Assembly (NCBI RefSeq): GCF_041912895.1
Contig: NZ_JAYSGI010000002.1
Coordinates: forward strand, 434,001 to 498,000
DNA from: Pelagerythrobacter sp041912895
GTDB lineage: Bacteria > Pseudomonadota > Alphaproteobacteria > Sphingomonadales > Sphingomonadaceae
Direction: 5' to 3'
Length of the DNA stretch: 64,000 nt
The notes under the pieces were generated by a model that made no database searches, had not been told where the DNA came from, and saw nothing but the letters and a program-made list of their open reading frames with translations. Made by a program: the position numbers and the translations under genes. This document shows, piece after piece, positions 1 through 9,291 of this stretch. Numbering within the stretch: the stretch's first letter is position 1; each line of letters opens with the position of its first letter.

Positions 1-435
1 GCGCCGCCGCGGCGATGCTATCTCGGCGATATAGACCGGTGCGAGAACCGACGAGCCGCCGATCGCGAGCCCGCACAGGAAGCGGAAGAACAGGAACATC
101 GGCCAGTTCGTGGCGAACGCGCAGCCGAGGCCGGCGATCAGATAGAAAGCGGCGAGCACGCGCAGGCTGTTGCGGCTGCCGATCGCGTCGCCCGGCTTCC
201 CCGCGAAGATCGCCCCCGCGAGCGTGCCCCAGAGCGCAGCCGAGACGGTGAGTCCCAGAGTTTCGGGCGTAAGCGCGAACAGCGTGGTGAGATCCGCCGT
301 GACCCCGGCGATCACCGCCGTGTCGAAACCGAACAGCAGGCCGGCCAGCGCCGCCGTGCCGATCGTCGCCACGAGAGGGCCGGTCGCCATCCCGTATTCC
401 GGCTCGCCGCCGCCCGCCACGACATCGTTCGCCAT
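1..435 (-). CDS. MFS sugar porter, N-terminal part (cut by window edge)
   Basis: The 145 codons read on the minus strand from ATG 433-435 are open to base 1, so the gene continues outside the window. A GAGGGAGGG ribosome-binding stretch lies just before this ATG. The peptide shows sugar-porter family marks: GFDTAVIAG in the first membrane segment, GDAIGSRNSLR in the loop after segment 2, and PVYIAEIASPRRR after segment 4. Sugar porters of this type take up hexoses or pentoses by proton symport across the inner membrane. It is divergent from manA and the mannosidase genes, so mannose or a related monosaccharide is the inferred cargo. The C-terminal half, which carries most substrate contacts, is not in the window. 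Confidence 0.85.
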   Translation of the reverse strand, partial: MANDVVAGGGEPEYGMATGPLVATIGTAALAGLLFGFDTAVIAGVTADLTTLFALTPETLGLTVSAALWGTLAGAIFAGKPGDAIGSRNSLRVLAAFYLIAGLGCAFATNWPMFLFFRFLCGLAIGGSSVLAPVYIAEIASPRRR

Positions 436-504
436 GCATCCCTCCCTCGCGTATTTCGCCGGCTTTGCGCCGCTCGATCGCAGCATGTCACAAAAGTCGC
501 GCCG

Positions 505-538
505 AAAAAATAAATCAATTTCCGTTATTATCTTGACG
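505..538. promoter_or_regulatory. Divergent promoter region with AT-rich element
   Basis: The gap between the divergent MFS transporter and manA contains an AT-rich island in an otherwise GC-rich sequence. On the minus strand it reads TTGATTTATTTTTT; on the plus strand TTGACG stands at 533-538. The 11-mer ATTTATTTTTT (minus strand, 507-517) recurs on the plus strand at 6061-6071 before the TonB receptor gene. The region probably holds the promoters of both flanking genes, but no convincing -10 box was found, so the exact start sites are unknown. Confidence 0.35.
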
Positions 539-635
539 AGAGCGGGAAGGGCGAGGCACGGTGCGCGAAATCGGATGTCCGCCGGTCCAACGGCGGCGCG
601 CGCCCGGCACAGGATGCCGGGCCGGGAAAGGGAGG

Positions 636-1472
636 ATGATCGTGCCCGCAAGGTTGCTTGCGCCCCATCGCGTGGAAAAGCCCTGGGGGCGGCGCGACCT
701 GTGGGGCGCGTTCGCCGATCCGGCGCCTGAAGAGGGGCCGGTCGGCGAGATCTGGTTCCAGTCGCCGGGCGACAGCGAACCGGACCTGCTCATCAAATAC
801 CTGTTCACGAGCGAGAAGCTGTCGGTCCAGGTGCATCCCGACGACGAACAGGCGCAGGCGCGTGGGTTGCCGCGCGGCAAGGACGAGTGCTGGCTGATCC
901 TCGATGCTGCACCCGATTCGACGATCGCGCTAGGCACCAAGGCGCCGGTGGGCGAAGCGGCGCTTCGCGAAGCCGCGCGCAACGGCAGCATCGAGGAGTT
1001 GCTGGACTGGAAGCCGGTCGCGCCGGGCGACTTCTTTTATTCGGCTTCGCACACGATCCACGCGATCGGTGCGGGGCTGACGCTGATCGAGGTCCAGCAG
1101 AATTCCGAGACCACCTATCGGCTCTACGACTACGGCCGCCCGCGCAAACTTCATCTCGATGATGGCGTCGCGGTGGCCGATGCGCGGCCCTATTCGCCCC
1201 ATCCCTCGCCGGGGCTCGTCGCGGACGGCCGAACGATCCTCGTCGAAGGCCCGAAGTTCGTGCTCGAACGGTTCGGCGAGGGCGATCGGGCGCTGGCGCT
1301 GCCCAAGGGCATGACGGCGTGGCTGGTGCCGGTGAGCGGGGCCGGCTCGGTCGACGGCGTCGAATTTCGCGCGGGCGAGTGTCTGGCGCTTTCGGGCGAG
1401 GCGCACATCGCCGCCGGGGGCGGGGCCGATATCCTGCTCGCCTATCCGGGCGACCGGCGGCTGCGCGACTGA
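636..1472 (+). CDS. manA: Mannose-6-phosphate isomerase, class I
   Basis: The 278-residue protein has the cupin metal site of type I phosphomannose isomerases: QVHPDDEQA near residue 70, a KDECWLIL segment, then HAIG and TYRLYDYGRPR. It interconverts mannose-6-phosphate and fructose-6-phosphate in the cytoplasm and so links mannose released by the neighbouring mannosidases to glycolysis. The open frame extends upstream to 561, but homology begins at PARLL. ATG 636 sits directly against the GGGAGG box; GTG 642, six bases from GGAGG, is an equally good or better start. The gene is 26 bases before the first GH92 gene and probably in the same transcript, with a ROK kinase at the other end of the locus supplying the substrate. 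Confidence 0.9.
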   Translation: MIVPARLLAPHRVEKPWGRRDLWGAFADPAPEEGPVGEIWFQSPGDSEPDLLIKYLFTSEKLSVQVHPDDEQAQARGLPRGKDECWLILDAAPDSTIALGTKAPVGEAALREAARNGSIEELLDWKPVAPGDFFYSASHTIHAIGAGLTLIEVQQNSETTYRLYDYGRPRKLHLDDGVAVADARPYSPHPSPGLVADGRTILVEGPKFVLERFGEGDRALALPKGMTAWLVPVSGAGSVDGVEFRAGECLALSGEAHIAAGGGADILLAYPGDRRLRD

Positions 1473-1498
1473 ACATGAACCGACCGTGAGGAGAGACG

Positions 1499-3853
1499 AT
1501 GCAGGGCAAGGCGGTGAAAGTGCGGGGCGGGTTCGGGCCGGGGCTGAGAACGGCGATCGCGCCGCTGCTCCTCCTGTCGTCGGCAGCGGCGGCTCAGTCC
1601 GGCGCGCCGTCGCCGGTCGACTTGGCCGATCCCTTGGTCGGCACCGCGCCGCTCGACGATCCCGACGTGATCGGCAATGCGCCGCCGCCGGGAGAGCCCG
1701 TCTATTCGGGGCAGACCTCGCCCGGCGCGCGGCTGCCGCACGGCTCGGTCGCGGCTTCGCCGGTGAATAACAACATCGAGCTGCTCTATCCCAACGGCGT
1801 TCCCGTCCCCTACTACTACACCAATCCCACGATGATCGGCTTCACCGGCGGCGGCGGGTCGACCTACGGCGGCAATGCCGAACCGATCGTGATGCCGGTG
1901 GTGGGCGACTGGTCGCCGCCGCCCGCCTACAGCCAGTCGTATTATGACAAGACGCGCGAAAAGGCCTCGCCAGGGTACTATTCGGTCTATCTCGATACGT
2001 TCCAAACGCAGGCCGAACTGACCGCGACCCGCTGGGCGAGCGTGATGCGCTTCACCTTTCCTCCGAGCGAGCGCGCCAACGTCATCATCAACTTTCCGCG
2101 CCACGGCGGCGCGATCGAGGTGGTCGGCGACCGCACGGTGCGCGGCGTGTCGGAGGACGAGGGCAGCGCGGACGGCGCCTATTTCGTGGCGCATTTCTCC
2201 AAGCCGTTCACCGCGCTCGGCACTTTCCGCAAGTCGCCGGGCGACAACGTGGGCTGGGGCATCGGCACCAGCCACGTCGATCCCGGCGCGCGCACGATGG
2301 AGGGCAGCTACGCCGGCAGCTACGTGACCTTCGAGACCGGCGAGGGCGAGCAGGTGCTGGTCAAGATGGCGCACGGCACCAGCTATCAGCAGGCCGAGCA
2401 GCGGCTGCGCGAGGAAATTCCCGGGTGGGATTTCGACGCCGTTCACGCCGCCGCGCGCGACGAATGGGCGCAGCTGCTGAACCGGGTGCGCGTGACGGGC
2501 GGGACGGACAAGCAGCGCAAGCTGTTCTATTCGACGCTGTTCCAGTCGTTCGCCTCGCCCCGTCTGATCGCGGAAAAGGGCGAAGAGTTCGCCGATACCA
2601 ACGGCAAGGTCCAGGTCGCGGCGCACGACCGCTACGGCCCGGTGCCGTTCTGGGATACCGGGCGCAATCAGATCGTCCTGCTCGAGCTGATGGAGCCCGA
2701 GGCGGTGCAGGACATCATGGCCTCCGAACTCGCGATGGCGCGCGAGAAGGGTTACATGAACACCTCGTTCCATGGCGACAACGCGGTGTTTCTCTATCTC
2801 GGTGCGTGGGAGCGCGGGATCGAGTTCGATTACGAGGCGGCCTACGAATATCTGCGCAAGAACGCGACCGACCCGGAAGGGCCGCGCGGCTATCTCGCCG
2901 AATACATGAAGCAGGGCTGGATTTCGGACGTGGTGCCCGACGGCAACCCCAGCCCGCCCTACGCCGGCGGCAAGGCGGGCGTCGCCAAGACGATGGAATA
3001 CGCCTGGGACGATTACGCGCTCGCGCAATACGCGAGGAAGCTCGGCAAGACCGCCGACTACGAGATGTTTCTCGAACGTGCGAGCAATTACGCCAACGTG
3101 TTCGATCGCTCGATCGGCTTCGTGCGCGGGCGGACCGCGGAGGGCGAGTGGATCGCGCCGTTCGATCCCGAGGAGCCCTATTACAACTTCATGATGAAGG
3201 AGGCCTCGGGCTGGTCGACGCTGTGGCTCGCCCCGCACGACGTGCAGGGGCTGATCGACCTGCTCGGCGGGCGCGAGGCGTTCAACGCCAAGCTCGACGA
3301 GTTCTTCACCAAGCCTTACGATCCCGAAGGCATCTGCCGCGACTGCACCGGCCTGATCGGGCAGTACGTCCACGGCAACCAGCCCGACCAGCAGGCCCCC
3401 TATTACTATGCCTGGAGCGGCCAGCCGTGGAAGACGCAGGCGCTGGTCCGCAAAATCCTCGACCGGACCTACGGCACCGATGCCGCCGGCTACGGCTATC
3501 CGGGGATGGACGACCAGGGCGCGACCTCGTCGTGGTATGCCTTGAGCGCGCTGGGGTTCTATCCGGTCGACCCCTCGAGCCAGGTCTACGTGATCGGCAG
3601 CCCGGTGTTCGACGATGCCCGGCTCGACATGGGCAACGGCAAGACACTGCGGATCGTCGCCGAGAACAACGGACCCGATAGTCCCTACATCCAGTCCGCT
3701 ACGCTCGACGGCAAGCCGTGGAACAAGCCGTGGTTTAGCCATGACGACGTGAAGGACGGCGCCACCTTCGTCTTCACGATGGGTCCCGAACCGAACGAGC
3801 AATGGGGCGCGGCGCCCGAAGCTGCACCCCCATCGATGTCGCCGGCACGCTGA
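1499..3853 (+). CDS. GH92 alpha-mannosidase (first copy)
   Basis: The 784-residue protein starts with a Sec-type signal peptide ending near AAAAQSG and continues with the family start motif DPLVGTAP. Further GH92 marks are WDTGRNQ, HGNQPDQQAPYYYAW followed by GQPWKTQ, and SSWYALSALGFYPVDP. GH92 enzymes are calcium-dependent, inverting exo-alpha-mannosidases acting on alpha-1,2, -1,3, -1,4 or -1,6 bonds. The acid-loop glutamate is probably E568 in MMKEASGW. The base loop reads GMDDQGATSSW (D671, D672), whereas the two other copies here read GDEDNGQTSAW and GNDDCGQMSAW, so this copy may have a shifted specificity. ATG 1499 follows GAGGAGAG. It is periplasmic by inference; linkage specificity cannot be read from the sequence. 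Confidence 0.9.
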   Translation: MQGKAVKVRGGFGPGLRTAIAPLLLLSSAAAAQSGAPSPVDLADPLVGTAPLDDPDVIGNAPPPGEPVYSGQTSPGARLPHGSVAASPVNNNIELLYPNGVPVPYYYTNPTMIGFTGGGGSTYGGNAEPIVMPVVGDWSPPPAYSQSYYDKTREKASPGYYSVYLDTFQTQAELTATRWASVMRFTFPPSERANVIINFPRHGGAIEVVGDRTVRGVSEDEGSADGAYFVAHFSKPFTALGTFRKSPGDNVGWGIGTSHVDPGARTMEGSYAGSYVTFETGEGEQVLVKMAHGTSYQQAEQRLREEIPGWDFDAVHAAARDEWAQLLNRVRVTGGTDKQRKLFYSTLFQSFASPRLIAEKGEEFADTNGKVQVAAHDRYGPVPFWDTGRNQIVLLELMEPEAVQDIMASELAMAREKGYMNTSFHGDNAVFLYLGAWERGIEFDYEAAYEYLRKNATDPEGPRGYLAEYMKQGWISDVVPDGNPSPPYAGGKAGVAKTMEYAWDDYALAQYARKLGKTADYEMFLERASNYANVFDRSIGFVRGRTAEGEWIAPFDPEEPYYNFMMKEASGWSTLWLAPHDVQGLIDLLGGREAFNAKLDEFFTKPYDPEGICRDCTGLIGQYVHGNQPDQQAPYYYAWSGQPWKTQALVRKILDRTYGTDAAGYGYPGMDDQGATSSWYALSALGFYPVDPSSQVYVIGSPVFDDARLDMGNGKTLRIVAENNGPDSPYIQSATLDGKPWNKPWFSHDDVKDGATFVFTMGPEPNEQWGAAPEAAPPSMSPAR

Positions 3854-3891
3854 CCGGCGGTCGCCATCGCCCCGCCCTTTGCGCGGGCGCA

Positions 3892-3947
3892 GGAGCCCAG
3901 GCCCCGTATCACCTCCCCCCAAACGGGTCCTGGGCTCCATTCTTTCT
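3892..3947 (+). terminator. Hairpin terminator after first GH92 gene
   Basis: Arms 3892-3907 and 3923-3938 pair over 16 positions with a single C-T mismatch, closing a 15-base loop, and are followed by the T-rich tract ATTCTTTCTT. The hairpin lies between the stop of the GH92 gene (3853) and the GTG start of the GH2 gene (3985). It can end or reduce transcription here and so set different levels for the two genes. It could instead be a copy of a small interspersed palindrome; no second copy was seen in this window. Confidence 0.65.
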
Positions 3948-3984
3948 TCGCGGCGCGAGCCGCGCGTATCCGAAGGAAAGCCAC

Positions 3985-5934
3985 GTGCGCAGTCTGATCG
4001 CCATCGCCGCCTGCCTCGCCCTTGCACCCATCGCGGCGCACGCGCAGGACCCCGCTCCGCAGGCCGGAACCGAGATATATCGGACCGACCTGATGACGCG
4101 CTGGGGCCGCGAAGTGACCCCGGAGAACGCCTGGCGCAGCTATCCGCGCCCGCAGCTCGAACGCGAGCGGTGGCAGAACCTCAACGGCTTGTGGGACTAT
4201 GCGATCGCGCCGAAGGCGGCGCCGCAACCCGAGCGGATGGACGGACGGATCCTCGTGCCCTTCGCGGTCGAATCGAAGCTGTCGGGGGTCACCCGCAAGG
4301 TCACGCCCGACGACCGCGTCTGGTATCGCCGCAGCTTCACCGTGCCCGCCGATTGGCAAGGCGAGCATGTCATGCTCAACTTCGGCGCGGTCGACTACGA
4401 GGCGACGGTGCGGGTCAACGGATCGGTGGTCGGTTCGCACGAGGGCGGCTTCGACGCCTTCGGCTTCGACATCACCCCCTATCTGCGCGAGGGCAATAAC
4501 GAGCTCGTTGTCGAGGTCACCGACCCGACCAGCGCGGGCACCCAGCCGCGCGGCAAGCAGATCCTGGACCCCGCGGGCATCTGGTACACCGCGGTCAGCG
4601 GCATCTGGCAGACCGTGTGGATCGAGCCGGTGCCCGAACTCCATATCGCCGACGTGCGCGCGACCCCCGACATCGACCGCGGCGTGATCGAAGTGGCGGT
4701 GGCGTTGAGCGGCTGGGCCGGGGACACCGACGCCGTGCGGCTGACCGCGAGCGCGAAGGGCAAGACGATCGCCTCGACCATCATCCGCGCCAACCGCCGC
4801 GCGACGCTGGCGATTCCCGACGCGCACCTGTGGTCGCCCGACGATCCCCATCTCTACGATCTCAAGGCCGAGCTGGTGACGGTGCGCGATCCCTACGCCG
4901 GGGAGGAGGAACGCGACCGCAAGGCCTACGATTCGCGCTTCACCGCGCATGAAAGCCAGGTCTATGCCGATGCGCAGGTCGCCGGCGCGCCGCGCGACAG
5001 CGTCGATGCCTACTTCGCGATGCGCAAGATCTCGGTCGGGCCGGGCAAGGTCGAAGGCCAGCCCGCGATCCTGCTCAACAACGAGCCGCTGTTCCAGAGC
5101 GGGGTGCTCGACCAGGGCTGGTGGCCCGACGGGCTCTACACCCCGCCTTCGGAAGAGGCGATGGCGAGCGATATCGTCTTCCTCAAGAAGGCCGGCTTCA
5201 ACATGCTGCGCAAGCACATCAAGGTCGAGCCGGCGCGGTATTATTACGACGCCGACCGGCTCGGCATGCTGATCTGGCAGGACATGCCCTCGGGCGGCGG
5301 CGAGGACCAGTATCTCGCAGGCACCAGCAAGTATCAGGCGGTGTTTCCCTCGGAAACGATGGCCGAGCAGCAGAAGCAGCTGTCCGAAATGGTCGGCGAG
5401 TTGCGTGCCTTCCCGTCGATCGTGATGTGGGTCGTCAACAACGAAGGCTGGGGCCAGTACGACGCGGGCACGCTGGCGCAATTCGTGAAGGGGCTCGATC
5501 CGTCGCGCCTGGTCAACGCTACCTCGGGCTGGGTCGACGCCGCGCCGGAGGTATCCGACGTGCTCGACATCCATACTTACGAGGACGTGCCGAACACGCC
5601 GCGCCACCAGACGCGCCGGGCGATCGTGCTCGGTGAATACGGCGGGGTCGGCTTCCCGGTCGAAGGGCACATCTGGCGGCCGGGCGAGGCCAACTGGAGC
5701 TATCAGGTTGCACGCGACGAGGACGAATATCTGGTCCGGTTCCGCCGCAAGATGGAGGGCGTGATCCGCCAGGCGCAGGAGGCCGGGCTCAGCGCGGCGG
5801 TCTATACCCAGACGAGCGATGTCGAAGACGAGATCAACGGCTTGCTGACCTACGATCGCGCGGGGCCCAAGGCCCCACCCGAAGAGCTGGCGGAGATCGC
5901 GGATCCGCTGTGGTCGTCCAGTACCGACGACTGA
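3985..5934 (+). CDS. GH2 family glycoside hydrolase
   Basis: The 649-residue protein begins at GTG 3985 after AAGGAA; the open frame runs further upstream, but that part overlaps the end of the GH92 gene and precedes a clear signal peptide (RSLIAIAACLALAPIAAHAQ). The layout is typical of GH2: a jelly-roll sugar-binding domain (WQNLNGLWDY, WYRRSFTVP), an immunoglobulin-like domain, then a TIM barrel. The acid/base is E487 in VVNNEGWGQ and the nucleophile E551 in VLGEYGGVG. GH2 includes beta-galactosidases, beta-mannosidases and beta-glucuronidases; the sequence does not settle which. Beta-mannosidase would fit removal of the Man-beta-1,4-GlcNAc unit of N-glycans, but that is inferred from context only. 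The protein is exported and retaining in mechanism. Confidence 0.85.
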   Translation: MRSLIAIAACLALAPIAAHAQDPAPQAGTEIYRTDLMTRWGREVTPENAWRSYPRPQLERERWQNLNGLWDYAIAPKAAPQPERMDGRILVPFAVESKLSGVTRKVTPDDRVWYRRSFTVPADWQGEHVMLNFGAVDYEATVRVNGSVVGSHEGGFDAFGFDITPYLREGNNELVVEVTDPTSAGTQPRGKQILDPAGIWYTAVSGIWQTVWIEPVPELHIADVRATPDIDRGVIEVAVALSGWAGDTDAVRLTASAKGKTIASTIIRANRRATLAIPDAHLWSPDDPHLYDLKAELVTVRDPYAGEEERDRKAYDSRFTAHESQVYADAQVAGAPRDSVDAYFAMRKISVGPGKVEGQPAILLNNEPLFQSGVLDQGWWPDGLYTPPSEEAMASDIVFLKKAGFNMLRKHIKVEPARYYYDADRLGMLIWQDMPSGGGEDQYLAGTSKYQAVFPSETMAEQQKQLSEMVGELRAFPSIVMWVVNNEGWGQYDAGTLAQFVKGLDPSRLVNATSGWVDAAPEVSDVLDIHTYEDVPNTPRHQTRRAIVLGEYGGVGFPVEGHIWRPGEANWSYQVARDEDEYLVRFRRKMEGVIRQAQEAGLSAAVYTQTSDVEDEINGLLTYDRAGPKAPPEELAEIADPLWSSSTDD

Positions 5935-6054
5935 TTCGCCCGCTTTCCGCGCGGGGCAGCGCATCCTGCGCCGCAGTGCCAACTCCATGGCAAGCCGATT
6001 TGTGACACTTTCGACACGGTTTGCCGCTCGCCAAAACCTGTCCGCAGGATTTAT

Positions 6055-6078
6055 TTGACAATTTATTTTTTATATTCT
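6055..6078 (+). promoter_or_regulatory. AT-rich promoter or operator region before TonB receptor
   Basis: A perfect TTGACA (6055-6060) is followed by ATTTATTTTTTATATTC, the most AT-rich stretch of the locus. A TATATT lies at 6071-6076, but only 10 bases after TTGACA, so a normal sigma-70 spacing is not met. The 11-mer ATTTATTTTTT is shared with the minus strand of the MFS/manA gap (507-517), which suggests a common regulatory element. The 245-base gap shows no gene. Confidence 0.4.
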
Positions 6079-6179
6079 GAATGGGCCCGACCGGATGGGT
6101 CGCCGGAGTCGGCGATCGATCCGAAGCGCCAGAGGACAAGCGGGGGCATCAAGCACCCCGGATAGGGAGAGGATTGAAA

Positions 6180-9179
6180 ATGCGGACAGGAGAATTCCAT
6201 TCTTCGAAGGCGCGTGGCCCCGAACGGCTCGTGCGCGACCTGATGCTGACCGCCGGGGCCGTCGCCGGCCTCTGCGCGGTGCCCGCCCAGGCGCAGACCC
6301 AGCCGGAAGCCGAAGAAGAAACGCAGGCCGAGGAAGCGCCGCAAGCCGACGGCGGCGTCATCGTCGTCTCGGGCTATCGCGCCTCGATCGAGGAAGCGTT
6401 GCAGCAGAAGCGCGAAGCCGAAGCTTTCGTCGACGTGATCACCGCCGAGGACATCGGCAAGTTCCCCGACAAGAACGTCGCCGACGCGCTGCAGCGCGTT
6501 CCGGGCGTCGTCATCAGCCGCGACGGCGGCGAGGGCAGCCGGGTGAGCATCCGCGGCCTCCAGTCGGGCCTGACGCTGACGCTGCTCAACGGCAACTTCC
6601 TCGCAGGCGCGGACAGTGGCGATCCGCAGCGTTCGTTCAACTACGTGTTGCTGCCGTCGAACTTCATCGCCTCGACCGAGGTCTACAAGTCGCCCGAAGC
6701 GCGGCTCGAGGAAGGCGGCGTCGGCGGTACGATCATCCTCAACACGCGCCGCCCGCTCGATCTGCCGGCGTGGTCGGGCTTCGCCTCGATCGAAGGAACC
6801 TATTCAGACACCACGGAGAAGTTCGAGCCGCAACTCGCCGGGCAGGTTTCGTGGAAGAACGACGCCGAGACGATCGGCTTCCTAGTCGGCGGCGTCTACC
6901 AGAAGCGCTCCAACCGCGAGCTGCGCGGCACGACCGAAACGTGGCGCTGGTGGAGCGATCGCGACGCCGACGGTAACGTCATCACCCCGGCGACCGACGT
7001 GAACGGCAATCCGTTCGAGAACGACGACGCCATTTCCTACTGGCCGGGCGAAGGCGTGACGACGCGCGACGGCCAGCACTATTCGGGCTACTGGGCGCCG
7101 CAATCGGTCAACGCCGAGGTGTTCGACCAGGATCGCGAGCGCTACGGCATCCAGGCCACCTTGCAGGTGCGCCCGTTCGACAACGTCACCGTCACCTCCA
7201 ACTATTTCCGGTTCGAGTACAGCAGCGACTTCGTGTCGAACGTGCTCAAGATCCCCGAATGGGGCTACGGCAATTTCTTCACCGGCGCGACGTTCGACGA
7301 GAGCGGAACGATCTTCCAGTCGGCCGACTTCGCGGTTCCCGCGGCTGGTACCGAGTGTCTCGCGAATTCGCCGCCCTGCACGATGGAAACGCCGCAGATC
7401 GCCGGCACCTACAGCCGCGAGGATCAGGTTTCGAACACGTTCGAAACCGAGGTCGCGTGGGAAACCGACCGGTTCGATGCGGTCGCGAAGTTCGGCAAGA
7501 CCAGCGCGAACGGCGGTCCGTCGATGCGCTTCGGCGTCGCCGCCAAGCCGCGCCTGACCGTTCCCGGGCAGGAGCAGAACGGCAACTTCTTCAGCGGCTG
7601 GGATTTCACCGGCGGCGATCTCAACATGGAGTTTTCGCCGGAGATCCAGCAGAACATCCGCAACGGGATTGCGCAGATCGACATCGGTTCGACCGGGTCG
7701 GGCTTCACCAACAGCAAACTGTCGCAGCGTTACGCCCAGCTCGACCTGACCTATCGCTTCGACAGCTTCCTGGATTCGATCCAGGCGGGCGTCAAATGGC
7801 GCGATCTGAGCATTCACCGCGAAACCGGCCGCAACGAATGGTACGCCGATCCCGCCACCGAGCTGCGCTATCAGGACACGCCCGAGGGGGCGGTGGCCCG
7901 TCCGGAATACTTCTATGAAAACCCGATCGGCAACATTGCCGGCGGGTTCGGGGCCAACGTGGTGCCCGGGATCGATTTCAAGAGCTATCTCGACTACATC
8001 AATTCCACTTACGGCCCTTCGGTCCGCGTGCCGGAGCCGAACAACGTCTACGATCTGGGCGAGCGGGTATGGGCGGGCTACGCCCAGGCCAATTTCATGA
8101 CCGACCGGTTCCGCGGCAATATCGGCCTGCGTGTCGCGAACACCAAGCAATCGGGCGAGACGTCGGACCGGTTGCAGTATCTCAACGACTACTGCGTCGA
8201 CGGCCCGGGTGGCCCCTTCGACGAGGACGTGCCGCTCGGCCCCGACGGCAACTGCCAGGTTCTTCCGCTCGATCAGCGCGAGACGATCGTCAATACCCGC
8301 GTCAACCAGGGCAAGACCTATACGGACTTCCTGCCCAGCGCGAACGCGGTGTACGAGCTGACCGACACGCTGCTGCTCCGCGCCGCCGTGGCCAAGGTGA
8401 TCGCCCGGCCCTCGTTCGCGGATCTCGGTTCGCAGCGTTCGCTGACCTACCGTTCGCCCGAATATGCCTTCGATCGCGACCAGTTCGGCGAGTTCGAAGG
8501 CTGGTCGGGCAGTGGCGGCAACGCCGATCTCAAGCCTTTCTCCGCCTGGCAGTACGATGTGGGCATTGAGTGGTATTTCCAGCCCGGATCGGTGGTCGGT
8601 GCGACCTTCTTCCGCAAGGAAGTGTCGGACTTCGTCGTGCCGCTGGTGCTCGACGTAACGCAGACCGTCGCGGGCGAGGAAGTGCTGATCCAGCCTTATT
8701 CGACCGTCGCCAACGGGTCCAACGCGACCTCGCAGGGTGTCGAACTCTACGCGCAGCACACGCTCCCGTTCGGGCTCGGCGCGCAGGTCAACTTCACCTA
8801 CAACGACACCTCGGTCGCCGATGTGACGCTGGATGGCGAGACGGTCGGCCGATCGCCGCTGGTCGGCAGCTCGAAGACGCAGATCAACGCTTCGGTGTTC
8901 TACGAAAACGACCGGTTCCTGGCGCGCGCGTCGTACAATCGGCGCGGCGAGCAGGTGGGCGGGCTGGCCTCCGGCCTCAACGTCTACACCGATCCGTACG
9001 AACAGGTCGACATCAACGCTTCCTACGAGCTGATGGACGGGCTGATGCTGACGGCGTCGATCATCAACCTGACCAAGTCCGAGGAGCGCCAGCATCTCGG
9101 TAACGACACCGACGACCGGTTCGTGCGCAGCAACTACTTCGGCCGCCGGGCCTATGTGGGTATTTCGTACAACTTCTGA
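6180..9179 (+). CDS. TonB-dependent receptor, Xanthomonas/Caulobacter type
   Basis: The 999-residue protein imports ligands through the outer membrane using energy passed on by TonB. ATG 6180 follows GGGAGAGG at a good distance; the open frame begins at 6081, but the upstream part has no signal-peptide character. After a signal peptide ending near PAQAQ comes an acidic linker, a TonB-box-like GVIVVSGYR, and the plug with FPDKNVADALQRVPGV and VSIRGL. The long remainder is the 22-strand barrel and ends in aromatic RAYVGISYNF, the usual outer-membrane assembly signal. Receptors of this subgroup serve oligosaccharide uptake in Sphingomonadales and Caulobacter. Its place between the GH2 and GH43 genes points to a mannose-containing oligosaccharide as ligand. 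No SusD partner is present, as expected for Proteobacteria. Confidence 0.9.
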   Translation: MRTGEFHSSKARGPERLVRDLMLTAGAVAGLCAVPAQAQTQPEAEEETQAEEAPQADGGVIVVSGYRASIEEALQQKREAEAFVDVITAEDIGKFPDKNVADALQRVPGVVISRDGGEGSRVSIRGLQSGLTLTLLNGNFLAGADSGDPQRSFNYVLLPSNFIASTEVYKSPEARLEEGGVGGTIILNTRRPLDLPAWSGFASIEGTYSDTTEKFEPQLAGQVSWKNDAETIGFLVGGVYQKRSNRELRGTTETWRWWSDRDADGNVITPATDVNGNPFENDDAISYWPGEGVTTRDGQHYSGYWAPQSVNAEVFDQDRERYGIQATLQVRPFDNVTVTSNYFRFEYSSDFVSNVLKIPEWGYGNFFTGATFDESGTIFQSADFAVPAAGTECLANSPPCTMETPQIAGTYSREDQVSNTFETEVAWETDRFDAVAKFGKTSANGGPSMRFGVAAKPRLTVPGQEQNGNFFSGWDFTGGDLNMEFSPEIQQNIRNGIAQIDIGSTGSGFTNSKLSQRYAQLDLTYRFDSFLDSIQAGVKWRDLSIHRETGRNEWYADPATELRYQDTPEGAVARPEYFYENPIGNIAGGFGANVVPGIDFKSYLDYINSTYGPSVRVPEPNNVYDLGERVWAGYAQANFMTDRFRGNIGLRVANTKQSGETSDRLQYLNDYCVDGPGGPFDEDVPLGPDGNCQVLPLDQRETIVNTRVNQGKTYTDFLPSANAVYELTDTLLLRAAVAKVIARPSFADLGSQRSLTYRSPEYAFDRDQFGEFEGWSGSGGNADLKPFSAWQYDVGIEWYFQPGSVVGATFFRKEVSDFVVPLVLDVTQTVAGEEVLIQPYSTVANGSNATSQGVELYAQHTLPFGLGAQVNFTYNDTSVADVTLDGETVGRSPLVGSSKTQINASVFYENDRFLARASYNRRGEQVGGLASGLNVYTDPYEQVDINASYELMDGLMLTASIINLTKSEERQHLGNDTDDRFVRSNYFGRRAYVGISYNF

Positions 9180-9210
9180 TGCGGGCGTCGGCCCTTCGAT
9201 CTCCCCCTCG

Positions 9211-9242
9211 GGGTGGCCCTGAAAGGGGCCACCCGCATTTTT
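9211..9242 (+). terminator. Intrinsic terminator after TonB receptor gene
   Basis: GGGTGGCCC (9211-9219) and GGGCCACCC (9226-9234) form a perfect 9-bp stem with a 6-base loop, followed by GCATTTTTC. It stands 32 bases after the receptor stop codon and before the GH43 ribosome-binding site, and is a textbook Rho-independent terminator. Confidence 0.8.
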
Positions 9243-9291
9243 CCCGGGGGAGGTATCTGGCATACGAAGCGACGACAGGGGAAAGGGAGCG

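Noticed and set aside
1..435. The MFS frame as a broken gene or pseudogene
   Set aside because: The frame is intact up to the window edge and all family motifs expected in this part are present, so it is simply cut by the window.
6055..6076. TTGACA/TATATT as a standard promoter of the TonB receptor
   Set aside because: The spacer is only 10 bases, too short for sigma-70; kept only as an AT-rich control region.
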